DNA from: Alphaproteobacteria bacterium
GTDB lineage: Bacteria; Pseudomonadota; Alphaproteobacteria; Geminicoccales; Geminicoccaceae
Reading direction: 5' to 3'
DNA length: 56,790 nucleotides
NCBI GenBank assembly: GCA_027045875.1
Contig: JALUAG010000043.1
Span: 1-56,790, forward strand
Under the pieces are notes generated by a model that was not told the DNA's origin, made no database searches, and was given only the letters and a program-made list of their open reading frames with translations. This document shows, one piece after another, positions 37,014 to 47,096 of the stretch (its first letter is position 1; every line of letters begins with the position of its first letter). Both the position numbers and the translations under genes were made by a program.

Positions 37014-37246
37014 CTTCCCGCGCCCGCCCGCTCGAGAAGGATGCGATAGATCCCCGCCTCCTCCTCGCTGCGCACCAGACGGTGGCCCGCGGTCTCGCAG
37101 AAATGGACGAAATCCCGGGGGGCCTTGGGGTCGGTGGCGAGCACCAGGAGCCGGCTTCCCGGTGCCATGTCCCGGAGCCGCTTGCGCGCCTTGAGCACCG
37201 GCAGCGGGCAGGACAGTCCGCGGGCGTCGAGCTCGACACACTCCAT
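37010..37246 (-). CDS. TusA/SirA-like sulfur-carrier protein
   Basis: This 78-residue protein has the family signature ELDARGLSCPLPVLKARKRL with the active cysteine at residue 13. TusA proteins carry persulfide sulfur to tRNA thiolation, molybdenum cofactor or other pathways. It is coupled to the aminotransferase gene downstream and lies back to back with mobB/moeA, so a role in sulfur supply for the molybdenum cofactor is possible (inference). ATG 37246 gives the normal length; the long frame beyond it is rejected. Confidence 0.9.
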   Translation of the reverse strand: MECVELDARGLSCPLPVLKARKRLRDMAPGSRLLVLATDPKAPRDFVHFCETAGHRLVRSEEEAGIYRILLERAGAGR

Positions 37247-37318
37247 ATTTGCGCCATCCTCCACGCGTGCTAGCAAGCGCCGGCAGGCTAACCGTCCTTT
37301 TCCGGGAAGGCGAGGGGG

Positions 37319-37843
37319 ATGCAGCGGGAGAACGCGGCCGCGGTGCCGGTGATCGGCGTGGTGGGCTGGAAGAACAACGGCAAGACCACGCTCGTGACCC
37401 GGCTGGTCGCCCATCTGGTGGCGCGGGGGCTCCGGGTGTCGACCGTCAAGCACGCCCATCACAGCGTCGATGTCGACCAGCCGGGCAAGGACAGCCACCG
37501 CCACCGGGAGGCCGGCGCCTCGGAGGTGGTGCTGGCGACCGCACGGCGCTGGGTGCTGATCCACGAGCTCAGGGACGAACCGGAACCGCCGCTCGAGGAG
37601 TTGCTGGCCAAGATGGCACCGGCGGATCTCGTCATCGTCGAGGGTTTCAAGCGCTTCCCCCATCCCAAGATCGAGGTCCATCGCAAGGCCCGCGGCACGC
37701 CGCTCATCGCCCGCGAGGATCCGAGCGTGCTGGCGGTGGCCTCCGACGAGCCGCTGCCGGATCTCGATCGGCCGGTGTTCCATCTCGACGCCATCGCCGA
37801 AATCGCCGATTTCATCCTCGCACGTACGGGACGGCGGCCATGA
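37319..37843 (+). CDS. mobB: Molybdopterin-guanine dinucleotide biosynthesis protein B
   Basis: This 174-residue P-loop GTPase has Walker A GWKNNGKTTL, the MobB motif KHAHHSVDVDQPGKDSHRHR with EAGASEV, and VIVEGFKRFPHPKIEVHR. It assists MobA in attaching GMP to molybdopterin. ATG 37319 directly precedes the P-loop strand. The stop overlaps the moeA start, and the two belong to the same pathway. Confidence 0.94.
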   Translation: MQRENAAAVPVIGVVGWKNNGKTTLVTRLVAHLVARGLRVSTVKHAHHSVDVDQPGKDSHRHREAGASEVVLATARRWVLIHELRDEPEPPLEELLAKMAPADLVIVEGFKRFPHPKIEVHRKARGTPLIAREDPSVLAVASDEPLPDLDRPVFHLDAIAEIADFILARTGRRP

Positions 37844-39105
37844 GCGGCGCTTGCGACTGCATGGAATACGACGCCGAGGGGCAGATCCCGGTCCGCGAGG
37901 CCCTGGACCGTCTGCGCGAAGTGGCGGCGCCGATGGTACAGGCGGAGACCGTGCCGCTGGCCGAGGCCGCCTACCGGGTGCTGGCCGAACCGCTGGTGGC
38001 GCCCCGAGACGTGCCCGCCTTCGACAACGTGGCCGTCGACGGCTACGCCTTCGCCGCGGCGGGCCTCGCCGAGAACCGCGAGACCCGCCTGCCGCTCGTG
38101 GAAGGACGGGCGGCCGCCGGCCATCCCTTTCCGGAAAGGGTGCCGCCCGGCACCGCCGTCCGGGTGCTCACCGGCGCCGTGCTGCCGGCGGGCACCGACA
38201 CGGTGGCGATGGAGGAGCAGGTCCGCATCGAGAACGGCCGGGTGGTGATCCCCGCCGGCTACCGGGCGGGGGCCAACGCCCGCAAGCGGGGGGAGGACGT
38301 CGCCGCGGGCGGTGTCCTGTTCGGGCCCGGCACGCGGCTTCTGCCCCAGCACCTCGGCGTCGCCGCCAGCCTCGGCCGGGGCGAGCTCACCGTCTACGCG
38401 CCCCTGCGGGTGGCGGTGTTCTCGAGCGGCGACGAGCTGCGCGAACCGGGACAGCCCTTCGCCGAAGGGACGGTCTACGATGCCAACCGGCAGATCCTGA
38501 AGGCGCTGCTGGCGCCGCTGCCGGTGCGGGTGACCGATCTCGGGATCCTGGCCGACCGGGAGGAGGTGGTGCGCGAGGCGCTGGCCGCCGCGGCCGAGCG
38601 CTTCGATGTGGTGGTCACCTCGGGCGGCGCCTCGCGGGGCGACGAGGATCACATGGTGCGCACGGTGGAGGCCCTGGGCCGCCTGCATTTCTGGCGCGTG
38701 CGCATGAAGCCCGGTCGGCCCATCGCCTTCGGCCGCATCGGCCGGGCCTTCTTCGTCGGCCTGCCGGGCAATCCGGTGGCGGCGGCGGTCTGTTTTCTCC
38801 TCTTCGCGCGGCCGCTCCTCCTGCGCCTCGGCGGTGCGAGCTGGCGCGAGCCGCCGCGTTTCCCGGTGCCGGCGGCCTTCTCGATGCGCAAGAAGACGGG
38901 CCGCACCGAATTCCTGCGCGCCATGCTGGTGCGGCGGGAGGACGGCTCCCTCGCCGCCCGGCGCATCGCGCGGCAGGGCTCCGGAATCCTCACCGGCATG
39001 ACCGAAGCCGACGGCATCGTCACCCTGGAGGAGCCGCTGGCCGAGGTTCGCGAAGGGGATCCCGTGCCCTTCACGAGCTTCGCCGAATTCGGCTATCCGG
39101 CATGA
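37840..39105 (+). CDS. moeA: Molybdopterin molybdenumtransferase
   Basis: This 421-residue protein inserts molybdate into adenylylated molybdopterin. Visible motifs are PAFDNVAVDGYAFA, VRVLTGAVLPAGTDTVAMEE, FSSGDELREPG, VVTSGGASRGDEDH and FFVGLPGNPVAAAVCFLLFA. The domain order matches MoeA: a linker domain, the MPT-binding MoaB-like domain (about 190-340) and a C-terminal beta domain. ATG overlaps the mobB stop (ATGA), and its own stop overlaps the next start. Confidence 0.95.
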   Translation: MSGACDCMEYDAEGQIPVREALDRLREVAAPMVQAETVPLAEAAYRVLAEPLVAPRDVPAFDNVAVDGYAFAAAGLAENRETRLPLVEGRAAAGHPFPERVPPGTAVRVLTGAVLPAGTDTVAMEEQVRIENGRVVIPAGYRAGANARKRGEDVAAGGVLFGPGTRLLPQHLGVAASLGRGELTVYAPLRVAVFSSGDELREPGQPFAEGTVYDANRQILKALLAPLPVRVTDLGILADREEVVREALAAAAERFDVVVTSGGASRGDEDHMVRTVEALGRLHFWRVRMKPGRPIAFGRIGRAFFVGLPGNPVAAAVCFLLFARPLLLRLGGASWREPPRFPVPAAFSMRKKTGRTEFLRAMLVRREDGSLAARRIARQGSGILTGMTEADGIVTLEEPLAEVREGDPVPFTSFAEFGYPA

Positions 39106-40241
39106 GCCCGGCGGCGGCCCGTACCGCCGATGTCGTCGTCATCGGCGCCGGCATCGCCGGCGCCTCGGCCGCCTTCGCCCTGGCGCGGGCGGGCCTGCGG
39201 GTGGTCCTGCTCGAGCGGGAGAGCCAGCCCGCCTACCACACCACGGGACGCTCGGCGGCGCTGTTCATCAAATGCTACGGCAACGCCACCGTCCGCCGGC
39301 TGACGGTGGATTCCGAGCCCTTCTACCGGGAGCCGCCGGCAGGCTTCGCCGAGGTGCCGCTGCTGACGCCGCGGGGCTTCATGTTCGTGGCCCGCGGCGA
39401 CCAGCTCGCCAAGCTCCATGAGGAGATCGCCTTCGCCCGCCGCTTCGTGCCCGCCGTCCGCCGGCTCGAGGCCGACGAGGCGCGGGCGCTCGTGCCGCTG
39501 CTGCGACCGGGATACGCGGCCGCGGCGATGCTGGACCCCGAGGCCCGCGATCTCGACGTCGCCGCCATCATGGGCGGCTACCTGCGGGGGCTGCGGGCCG
39601 CGGGGGGCGAACTCCTGTGCAACGCCGAGGTGACGGCGCTCCGCCGCGAGGAGCGGGGCTGGCGGGTGGCGAGCCGGGCGGGCGAGTTCGCGACACCGGT
39701 CGTGGTGGACGCCGCCGGCGCCTGGGCGGATGCGGTCGCGGGGCTCGCGGGCCTGTCGCCCCTGGGCCTCGTGCCCAGGCGGCGCACCGCCTTCCTCGTG
39801 GATCCCCCGGATGGGGTGGAGGTGGGGCGCTGGCCGCTCGTGGCCGACGTCGAGGAACAATTCTACATCAAGCCCGATGCCGGGCGCATCCTCTGCTCGC
39901 CCGCCGACGAGACGCCCTCGCCGCCCTGCGACGCGGCGCCCGAGGAGCTCGATGTGGCGATCGCCGTCGAGCGCATCCAGCGGGCCTTCGATCTGCCGGT
40001 CCGTCACATCCGCCACCGCTGGGCCGGCCTTCGCACCTTCGCCACGGACGACACTCCGGTGCTCGGCTTCGACCCCCGTGCGGAGGGGTTCTTCTGGCTC
40101 GCCGGCCAGGGCGGCTACGGCATCCAGACGGCACCGGCGATGGCGGCGCTGGCGGCGGCGGCGATCGCCGGCACGGGCGGGACGGCGGATGCCGGGCTCC
40201 TCGAGGCCCTCGATCCCGCGCGCCTCCTGCGGGACCGATGA
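39102..40241 (+). CDS. FAD-dependent amine/amino-acid oxidase (DAO family)
   Basis: This 379-residue flavoprotein has the dinucleotide loop DVVVIGAGIAGASAAFALAR, TTGRSAALFIKCYGN, VVDAAGAWADAVAGLAGL, and a C-terminal FAD-binding LAGQGGYGIQTAPAMA. DAO-family enzymes oxidise D-amino acids, glycine, sarcosine or 2-hydroxyacids. The substrate is not clear. ATG overlaps the moeA stop, and the end overlaps the transporter start, so oxidase and transporter may share a substrate (inference). Confidence 0.87.
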   Translation: MSPAAARTADVVVIGAGIAGASAAFALARAGLRVVLLERESQPAYHTTGRSAALFIKCYGNATVRRLTVDSEPFYREPPAGFAEVPLLTPRGFMFVARGDQLAKLHEEIAFARRFVPAVRRLEADEARALVPLLRPGYAAAAMLDPEARDLDVAAIMGGYLRGLRAAGGELLCNAEVTALRREERGWRVASRAGEFATPVVVDAAGAWADAVAGLAGLSPLGLVPRRRTAFLVDPPDGVEVGRWPLVADVEEQFYIKPDAGRILCSPADETPSPPCDAAPEELDVAIAVERIQRAFDLPVRHIRHRWAGLRTFATDDTPVLGFDPRAEGFFWLAGQGGYGIQTAPAMAALAAAAIAGTGGTADAGLLEALDPARLLRDR

Positions 40242-41440
40242 GCGGGGGGCTGCGGCTCACCCTCCTTCTCTGCGCCATGCAGGTGCTGGCCCTCGCCGGC
40301 TGGCTCAGCTTCCAGGCCCTCATCCCCATGTTCCGGGAGCTCTGGGACCTCACCAACGCCGAGGCCGGCTGGATCGCCGCCATTTCCTATCTCACCTACG
40401 CCACCTTCGCGCCGCTGCTGACCGCCCTCACCGACCGCGTCGACGCCCGCCGGGTGGTGATCGCCGCCTGCGGGGTGAGCTTCGTCGCCGCCGCCGGCTT
40501 CGGCCTCCTCGCCGACGGTTTCTGGAGCGCGGTGCTGTTCCGGGCGCTCACCGGCATCGGCGTCGCGGGCAGCTACATGCCCGGCCTCAAGGCCCTGAGC
40601 GACCGGCTGGAGCCTTCCGGACAGGGCCGTTTCCAGTCCTTCTACACGGCGAGCTTTTCCCTGGGTTCGGCGCTCTCCCTGTTCGCCACCGCCTATCTGG
40701 CCGATCTCCTCGGTTGGCGCGGCGCCTTTCTGGGGGTGGGGCTGCTCGCGCTGTCGGCCGGTCTCCTCGCGCTCCTTTCCCTGCGCCCCAAGGCGCCGCC
40801 GATGGCGCCGGGCGCGCGGCTCCTCTTCGATCCCCGCCCGGTGCTGCGGGACCGCCGGGCGCTCGCCTACATCCTGGCCTATGCCGGCCACGCCTTCGAG
40901 ATGGCCGCCTTCCGCACCTGGATCGTGGCCTTCCTGCTGTTCGCCGGCGCCGCCTCGGGCCGTCCCGTCGAGGCCGCGACCGCGGCCGCCATCGCCACCG
41001 CGCTGGTGATGATCGGCCTGCCCGCCAGCATCGCCGGCAACGAGCTCGCCTCCCGCCTGCCGCGGCCGCTGGTGCTGAGCGGGATCATGGGCGCTTCCGC
41101 CGCCTTCGCGCTGCTGCTGGGCTCGGCCGCCGGCCTGCCGTTCCCGCTGGTCGTGGCCATCGCCGCCGTCTATGCCTGTCTCGTGATGGCGGACAGCGCG
41201 GCGATCACCGTCGGCACCCTGGCCCAGGCGGCACCGGAGCGCCGCGGCACGGCGATCGCCACCCAGACGGCGCTGGCCTCGGTGATGGCCATGACGAGCC
41301 CGCTTCTCGTCGGCTACGCCCTCGACTGGGCGGGCGACGGCGAGGCCGCCGGCTGGGTGCTGGGCTTCGCCATCATGGGGCTCGGGGTGCTGGCGGGGCC
41401 GGCCGCCTTCCTCACACTGGCCCGCGGCGGAAGATCCTGA
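40238..41440 (+). CDS. MFS transporter
   Basis: This 400-residue inner-membrane protein has twelve hydrophobic segments in two halves. It carries an MFS-type loop between helices 2 and 3 (LTDRVDARRVVIAACG), GIGVAGSYMPGLKALSDRL and GQGRFQSFYTASFSLGSALS. The family resembles CynX/NimT-type or nitrate-type sugar-less MFS carriers. The substrate is unknown. It begins at the oxidase stop (ATGA overlap) and is followed 14 nt later by the peptidase gene. Confidence 0.88.
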   Translation: MSGGLRLTLLLCAMQVLALAGWLSFQALIPMFRELWDLTNAEAGWIAAISYLTYATFAPLLTALTDRVDARRVVIAACGVSFVAAAGFGLLADGFWSAVLFRALTGIGVAGSYMPGLKALSDRLEPSGQGRFQSFYTASFSLGSALSLFATAYLADLLGWRGAFLGVGLLALSAGLLALLSLRPKAPPMAPGARLLFDPRPVLRDRRALAYILAYAGHAFEMAAFRTWIVAFLLFAGAASGRPVEAATAAAIATALVMIGLPASIAGNELASRLPRPLVLSGIMGASAAFALLLGSAAGLPFPLVVAIAAVYACLVMADSAAITVGTLAQAAPERRGTAIATQTALASVMAMTSPLLVGYALDWAGDGEAAGWVLGFAIMGLGVLAGPAAFLTLARGGRS

Positions 41441-41454
41441 AGGGGGAGAGGTGG

Positions 41455-42573
41455 ATGTTCGATGCCGGAGAGATGCTGGAGGAGATCCGACGCTGGGTGG
41501 AGATCGAGACGCCGACGAGCGCGCCGGCGCAGATCGACCATCTGATGGAGATCGTGGAAAGCGAGTTCCGCGCCCTCGGCGCGCGCACGCGGCGCATTCC
41601 CGGCCGCGACGGCTACGCCGGCCATCTCGAGGTGGAGGCGCCCTGGGGCGGTGCGGAGGAGCCCGGGATCCTGATCCTCAGTCATCTCGATACCGTCCAC
41701 CCCCTGGGCACCCTCGATGGCGGTCTCGCCTTCCGTATCGAGGGCGACCGCGCCTACGGACCCGGCATCTACGACATGAAGGGGGGCGCCTATCTCGGTT
41801 TCGCCGCCTTCCGCGCCCTCGTGCTGCACGAACGCCGCACGCCGCTGCCGCTGCGCTGGATCTTCACCGGCGACGAGGAGGTGGGAAGTCCCACCTCCCG
41901 CGATCTGATCCGCGCCGCCGGACGGCGCGCGAAATACGTGCTGGTCACCGAACCCGCCCGCGACGGGGGCAAATGCGTCACCGCCCGCAAGGGAGTCGCC
42001 CGTTTCGTGATGCGCCTGCGCGGCCGGCCCTCGCATTCGGGCGCCCGCCACTGGGAGGGGCGCAGTGCCGTGCGCGAGCTCGCCCATCAGATCCTCGCTC
42101 TGGAGGCCTTCACCGACTACGCCCGGGACATCACCGTCAACGTCGGGGTGGTCTCCGGCGGCACGGCGGTCAACGTGGTGCCCGAGGAGGCGGAGGCGCT
42201 GATCGACCTCCGGGTGCCGAGGGTGGCCGATGCCGAGCGCCTGGTGCCGCGCTTTCTGGAGCGGGTGCCGGTCGATCCCGACGTCACCATCACCGTCGAA
42301 GGCGGCCTCGACCGACCGCCCTACGAGAAGACGGAGGCCACCGCCGCCCTCTTCGCGCACGCCCGGGAGCTGGCGCGGGAGATCGGCTTCGTGCTCGAGG
42401 ACGCCCCCTCGGGCGGCGGCAGCGACGGCAATTTCCTGGCCGACCGCCTGCCGGTTCTCGACGGTCTCGGGGTCGACGGCGCCGGCGCCCACACCAGGGA
42501 GGAGCATCTGCTGATCTCCTCGCTGGTCCCGCGGGCGACCCTCCTGATGCGCCTCTTCGAGACCCTGCGCTAA
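41455..42573 (+). CDS. M20-family metallopeptidase (carboxypeptidase G2-like)
   Basis: This 372-residue zinc hydrolase has the metal His in LSHLDTVHPLG, the bridging Asp in GIYDMKGGAY, the catalytic Glu pair in FTGDEEVGSP, and a late SGGGSDGNFLADR. A dimerisation domain (about 180-290) has RGRPSHSGARH. It hydrolyses N-acyl or peptide bonds of amino acids in the cytoplasm. ATG 41455 follows AAGGGGGAGAGG. It is the last gene of the mobB-moeA-oxidase-MFS run and converges with the next gene, overlapping by 4 nt. Confidence 0.88.
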   Translation: MFDAGEMLEEIRRWVEIETPTSAPAQIDHLMEIVESEFRALGARTRRIPGRDGYAGHLEVEAPWGGAEEPGILILSHLDTVHPLGTLDGGLAFRIEGDRAYGPGIYDMKGGAYLGFAAFRALVLHERRTPLPLRWIFTGDEEVGSPTSRDLIRAAGRRAKYVLVTEPARDGGKCVTARKGVARFVMRLRGRPSHSGARHWEGRSAVRELAHQILALEAFTDYARDITVNVGVVSGGTAVNVVPEEAEALIDLRVPRVADAERLVPRFLERVPVDPDVTITVEGGLDRPPYEKTEATAALFAHARELAREIGFVLEDAPSGGGSDGNFLADRLPVLDGLGVDGAGAHTREEHLLISSLVPRATLLMRLFETLR

Positions 42574-43685
42574 GAGCCGCCGCGCCGCGCGTCTTCGAGG
42601 GCGGCGCGCAGGGCGGCGAGCCCGAGGGAAAAGGCCCGCGGCGATGCGACCGAGAGATCGATCTCGAGGATGCCGCTCGATGCCCGGTCGTCGCGCAGCC
42701 GCACCGGCGGCCGGCCGGCGGCGAGGGCCGAGGCGATGTCGCCCGCGCCGCGTCCGAGGCGCGCGGTATCGACCGAGAACCGCACCCGCGTCTCTTCCGG
42801 CGCCGGCAGCAGCGCGATGCCGGGAAAGCGGCGCAGGAGCCGCAGCAGCCGCGCGCGGCGACGGGCGAGGCGCCGGTCCCGCAGACCGGCCTCCGCGGGA
42901 AAGGCATCGAGGGCCGCGAGGACGCCGGCCACCGCCTCCTTGGTCGGCTTCACCGGCCGACCGACACCCGCCATCTGTGCCCGGCAGGCGGTGATCAGAT
43001 CGGCGCGGCCGACGAGGATCCCGGCCGTCGGCCCGCCGAGCGCCTTCTGGGCGCTGAGCAGCACGAGATCGGCGCCGGCGTCGAGGAAGGGGACCGCGGA
43101 GGCGAGATGGGCGGCATCCACGATGGCGGGCACGCCGTGCCGCCGGCAGAGACGCAGGAACGGCGGGAGATCGGGGAGCCCGTCGGATTCGATCCCCGGC
43201 GAGACCACGAAGAGCGCGCCGGCGAGGCGGGGATCGGCCAGGGCGGCGTCGAGCTCCGCCTCGCTGCAGCGGTTGACGCCGCCGACCGCCAGGATCCCGG
43301 CACCGCTCGTGCGCAGGGCCTGCGAGACGAGGCCGCCGAAATCGACGTCGTGGCCCCGCATCAGGAGGATGCGGTCGCGGGCGAGGCCGCTCGTGTCCGG
43401 CAGCCGGCGGACGGCCGCCATGTCGGTGCCGGCGAGGCAGGCGGCGGCGGCCACCGTGAGGGATCCGGCGGTGCAGTGGGTGAGAAAGCCCGCCTCGGCC
43501 TCGTGGAACGCGGCGAGGCGCCGGCCCGCGAGGTCCAGGAGCCGCTCCATGTCGTAGCTGCCCCGGAGCGCCCGGGCGACCGCCGCCGCCACCCGCGGAG
43601 AGGTGGTCGCGGCGCCGAACACGGTCCGCGGCCCCGCGAGATTGACGATCTCCGCCCGTTCGAGAGCCTGCTCCGGCATCGTCAC
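42570..43685 (-). CDS. SelA-like PLP enzyme
   Basis: This 371-residue fold-type I PLP protein resembles the L-seryl-tRNA(Sec) selenium transferase-like and D-glucosaminate-6-phosphate ammonia-lyase group. Visible parts are GFLTHCTAGSLTVAAAACLA, PAIVDAAHLASAVPFLDAGA and the lysine motif LLSAQKALGGPTAGILVG. The N-terminus lacks the tRNA-binding extension of true SelA, so selenocysteine synthesis is unlikely. The substrate is unknown. It is monocistronic and convergent with the M20 peptidase. Confidence 0.82.
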   Translation of the reverse strand: MTMPEQALERAEIVNLAGPRTVFGAATTSPRVAAAVARALRGSYDMERLLDLAGRRLAAFHEAEAGFLTHCTAGSLTVAAAACLAGTDMAAVRRLPDTSGLARDRILLMRGHDVDFGGLVSQALRTSGAGILAVGGVNRCSEAELDAALADPRLAGALFVVSPGIESDGLPDLPPFLRLCRRHGVPAIVDAAHLASAVPFLDAGADLVLLSAQKALGGPTAGILVGRADLITACRAQMAGVGRPVKPTKEAVAGVLAALDAFPAEAGLRDRRLARRRARLLRLLRRFPGIALLPAPEETRVRFSVDTARLGRGAGDIASALAAGRPPVRLRDDRASSGILEIDLSVASPRAFSLGLAALRAALEDARRGGS

Positions 43686-43753
43686 CGTCCTTCCCCCGTG
43701 CTGCCGCTTCTATCGCGCGGCGGCGGGACGGCGGCAAGCACGGCGATGCGGGT

Positions 43754-44230
43754 TCAGGGGGCGGCGGCGCGGTCCGCGATCGCCGCCAGGATGCCGTCGA
43801 GCTCGGCGGCGAGGGCTTCGAGGGCCTCGCCGCCGTCCTCGAAATAGGGCCGGAAGACGACGCTCGGCAGCTTGTAGCTCAGGGTGGCGGTGCCGTCGGC
43901 ATTCTCGGTGAGATAGAGGCGCAGCGGCGCCTCGATGCCGGCGGCGATGCTGGTCTCCAGCATGCGCACCGCGAAACCGGGACCGTAGACGCCGACCACC
44001 ATGTTGCCGGGAATGCTCTTGCCCAGGCTCTTCGCGCCCATGGTCGCGCTCGCGCGGGTGACGACATTGACGGGGCTCGCCGCGACCGCCTCGTCGACGC
44101 GCGCAATCAGCGTCCGGTAGTCGTGGGGCGTGTGCAGGATGCGCCAGCCGGGGATCGCATCCGGCAGCGGACCGGCGAGGGCGGGCAGGGCGAGGAACAG
44201 GGTGGCGAACAGTAGAATCATGGCGCGCAT
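43754..44230 (-). CDS. Exported DUF302 protein
   Basis: This 158-residue protein has a clear signal peptide (MRAMILLFATLFLALPALAG). The DUF302-type domain follows: FAVRMLETSIAAGIEAPLRL, LYLTENADGTATLSYKLPS and VVFRPYFEDGG. DUF302 proteins are small beta-rich periplasmic or cytoplasmic proteins whose role is not known. It lies alone between the SelA-like gene and the divergent SHOCT gene. Confidence 0.85.
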   Translation of the reverse strand: MRAMILLFATLFLALPALAGPLPDAIPGWRILHTPHDYRTLIARVDEAVAASPVNVVTRASATMGAKSLGKSIPGNMVVGVYGPGFAVRMLETSIAAGIEAPLRLYLTENADGTATLSYKLPSVVFRPYFEDGGEALEALAAELDGILAAIADRAAAP

Positions 44231-44414
44231 GACCGGGATCTCCCTGTCGCGGGGGCGCGGAGGATGGGGCCCTCCGTAGGCGCTCCCCGGCGGGGACGGG
44301 ATGACAAGGCCGTGAGCGGGGCGCCGGCGGCCCGGAGGGAGGCGCTTGATTCGCCGCCGTCCCGGCCCACCTCACGGGCACCACCGTACCCGCCGGCCAT
44401 GACGGAGCTGCCCG

Positions 44415-44753
44415 ATGATTCCTCTGCGCGCCTCGATTCTCGCCTCGCCGTTCCTGCTCGCCGCCGCGCCGGCCCTCGCCGATCCGCAGGGCAACTGGGG
44501 CTACGGCCACCCGATGATGGGCTACGGCTGGTTCTTCGGTCCCCTCTTCATGATCCTGCTGATCGTGCTCGTCGTGGCCGCCGTGGTGCTCGTCCTGCGC
44601 TGGCTCGGCATCGGCGGGCCGGCCGCGTTCGGTGGCGGCACGACGGGCACCGCCGCGCGGCCCGATCCCCTGGAGATCCTGAAGGAGCGCCTCGCCCGCG
44701 GCGAGATCACGCCCGAGGAGTACGAGGAGCGCAAGCGGGTGCTGGAGAGCTGA
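44415..44753 (+). CDS. SHOCT-domain membrane protein
   Basis: This 112-residue protein has a signal-like N-terminus (about 1-22), a Gly/Tyr/Met-rich stretch (GYGHPMMGYGWFFGPL), one membrane helix (about 45-68), and a C-terminal SHOCT motif (ILKERLARGEITPEEYEERK). SHOCT segments are short oligomerisation motifs. Met- and His-rich ectodomains of this kind occur in metal-linked small proteins, but no function can be stated. Confidence 0.82.
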   Translation: MIPLRASILASPFLLAAAPALADPQGNWGYGHPMMGYGWFFGPLFMILLIVLVVAAVVLVLRWLGIGGPAAFGGGTTGTAARPDPLEILKERLARGEITPEEYEERKRVLES

Positions 44754-44759
44754 ACCCCG

Positions 44760-45302
44760 TCATTTGACGAGCCGGCTGATGGCCCGGAAGGTCTGGGTGC
44801 CGGCCCGTTCCAGCCACTCGAAGAGCACCATCTCGGCGTTCACCACCCGGGCGCCCTCCTGGCGCAGGCGGGCGAGCGCCAGCTCGTGGCTTTCCGGCCG
44901 TCGCGAGCCGCAGGCGTCGGCCACCGCGAACACCGCGAAGCCGCGGGCCAGCAGATCGAGGGCCGTCTGCAGTACGCAGACATGGCTCTCCATGCCGCAG
45001 AGCACGATCTGATCCCGCTCGCGGGCGGCGAGACGGTCGGTGAAGGCGGGCTCGCGCACCGCCGAGAAGGCGATCTTCTCGAACACCTCCGTGCCCGCCG
45101 GCCAGGGCAGGAGATCGGCCACCGTACGGCCGAGGCCCTTCGGGTACTGTTCGGTGGCCAGCACCGGCACCTCGAGGCGCCGCGCGCCTTCCAGCAGCAG
45201 GCGGGTGCGGGCGATGCGGGCGCCGCCCTCGGCGATGGCCGGAGCCAGCCGTTCCTGGACGTCGATCACCAGCAGCAGCGAGCGGGTACGGTCGAGCAGC
45301 AA
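44760..45302 (-). CDS. Isochorismatase-family hydrolase
   Basis: This 180-residue cysteine hydrolase has LLVIDVQERL with the catalytic Asp, the Lys in VFEKIAFSAV, and the Cys in IVLCGMESHVCVLQTALDLL. The VCVLQTA form is typical of the YcaC-like and N-carbamoylsarcosine-type branch. The substrate is an amide or ester of unknown identity. It is convergent with the SHOCT gene and divergent from the helicase gene. Confidence 0.88.
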   Translation of the reverse strand: MLLDRTRSLLLVIDVQERLAPAIAEGGARIARTRLLLEGARRLEVPVLATEQYPKGLGRTVADLLPWPAGTEVFEKIAFSAVREPAFTDRLAARERDQIVLCGMESHVCVLQTALDLLARGFAVFAVADACGSRRPESHELALARLRQEGARVVNAEMVLFEWLERAGTQTFRAISRLVK

Positions 45303-45368
45303 GGTCTTTCCTCCCTCGTCGAAGGGTCACGGGACGCCGCGGCAATAGCACAGTGCGGCCAGAGGGCA

Positions 45369-45396
45369 TTGACATTTGGCGAAATGGGTCCATATC
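45369..45396 (+). promoter_or_regulatory. Candidate promoter for the DEAD-box helicase
   Basis: TTGACA (45369-45374) is a perfect -35 element, and CATATC (45391-45396) at a 16-nt spacing matches three bases of the -10 consensus. The leader up to TTG 45441 is AT-richer than its surroundings and contains an A7 run. Confidence 0.5.
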
Positions 45397-45440
45397 CGCG
45401 GTGACCCGAAAAAAACGCGTTCAGCAGGCATACTCGTAGA

Positions 45441-46843
<1,403 letters not shown>

Positions 46844-46844
<1 letters not shown>

Positions 46845-47086
46845 TGCGCACCATTTTCGTGATGGTGAAATGCGAGCTGGGGCAGGCCTACGAGGTGGCC
46901 GACGCGGCCCTCGAGCGGATCGAGCAGGTCTCCGAGGTCTATTCCATCTCCGGCCAGTACGACCTCATCATGAAGTTCCATCTCGACGATGAGGTGGACA
47001 TCGGCCGCTTCGTCACCAGCCAGGTGCAGACCCTGCCCGGGGTCAAGGACACCTTCACCCTGATCACCTTCAAGGCCTTTTCCTGA
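46844..47086 (+). CDS. Stand-alone Lrp/AsnC ligand-binding (RAM) domain
   Basis: This 80-residue protein is only the C-terminal regulatory domain of Lrp/AsnC regulators, with FVMVKCELGQAYEVADAALE, VYSISGQYDLIMKFHLDDE and LPGVKDTFTLITFKAF. There is no helix-turn-helix. Free RAM domains of this size exist in many Proteobacteria and may bind amino acids or modulate true Lrp proteins. The start overlaps the helicase stop by 1 nt (TGATG). Confidence 0.87.
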
Positions 47087-47096
47087 GCCCCTGCGG

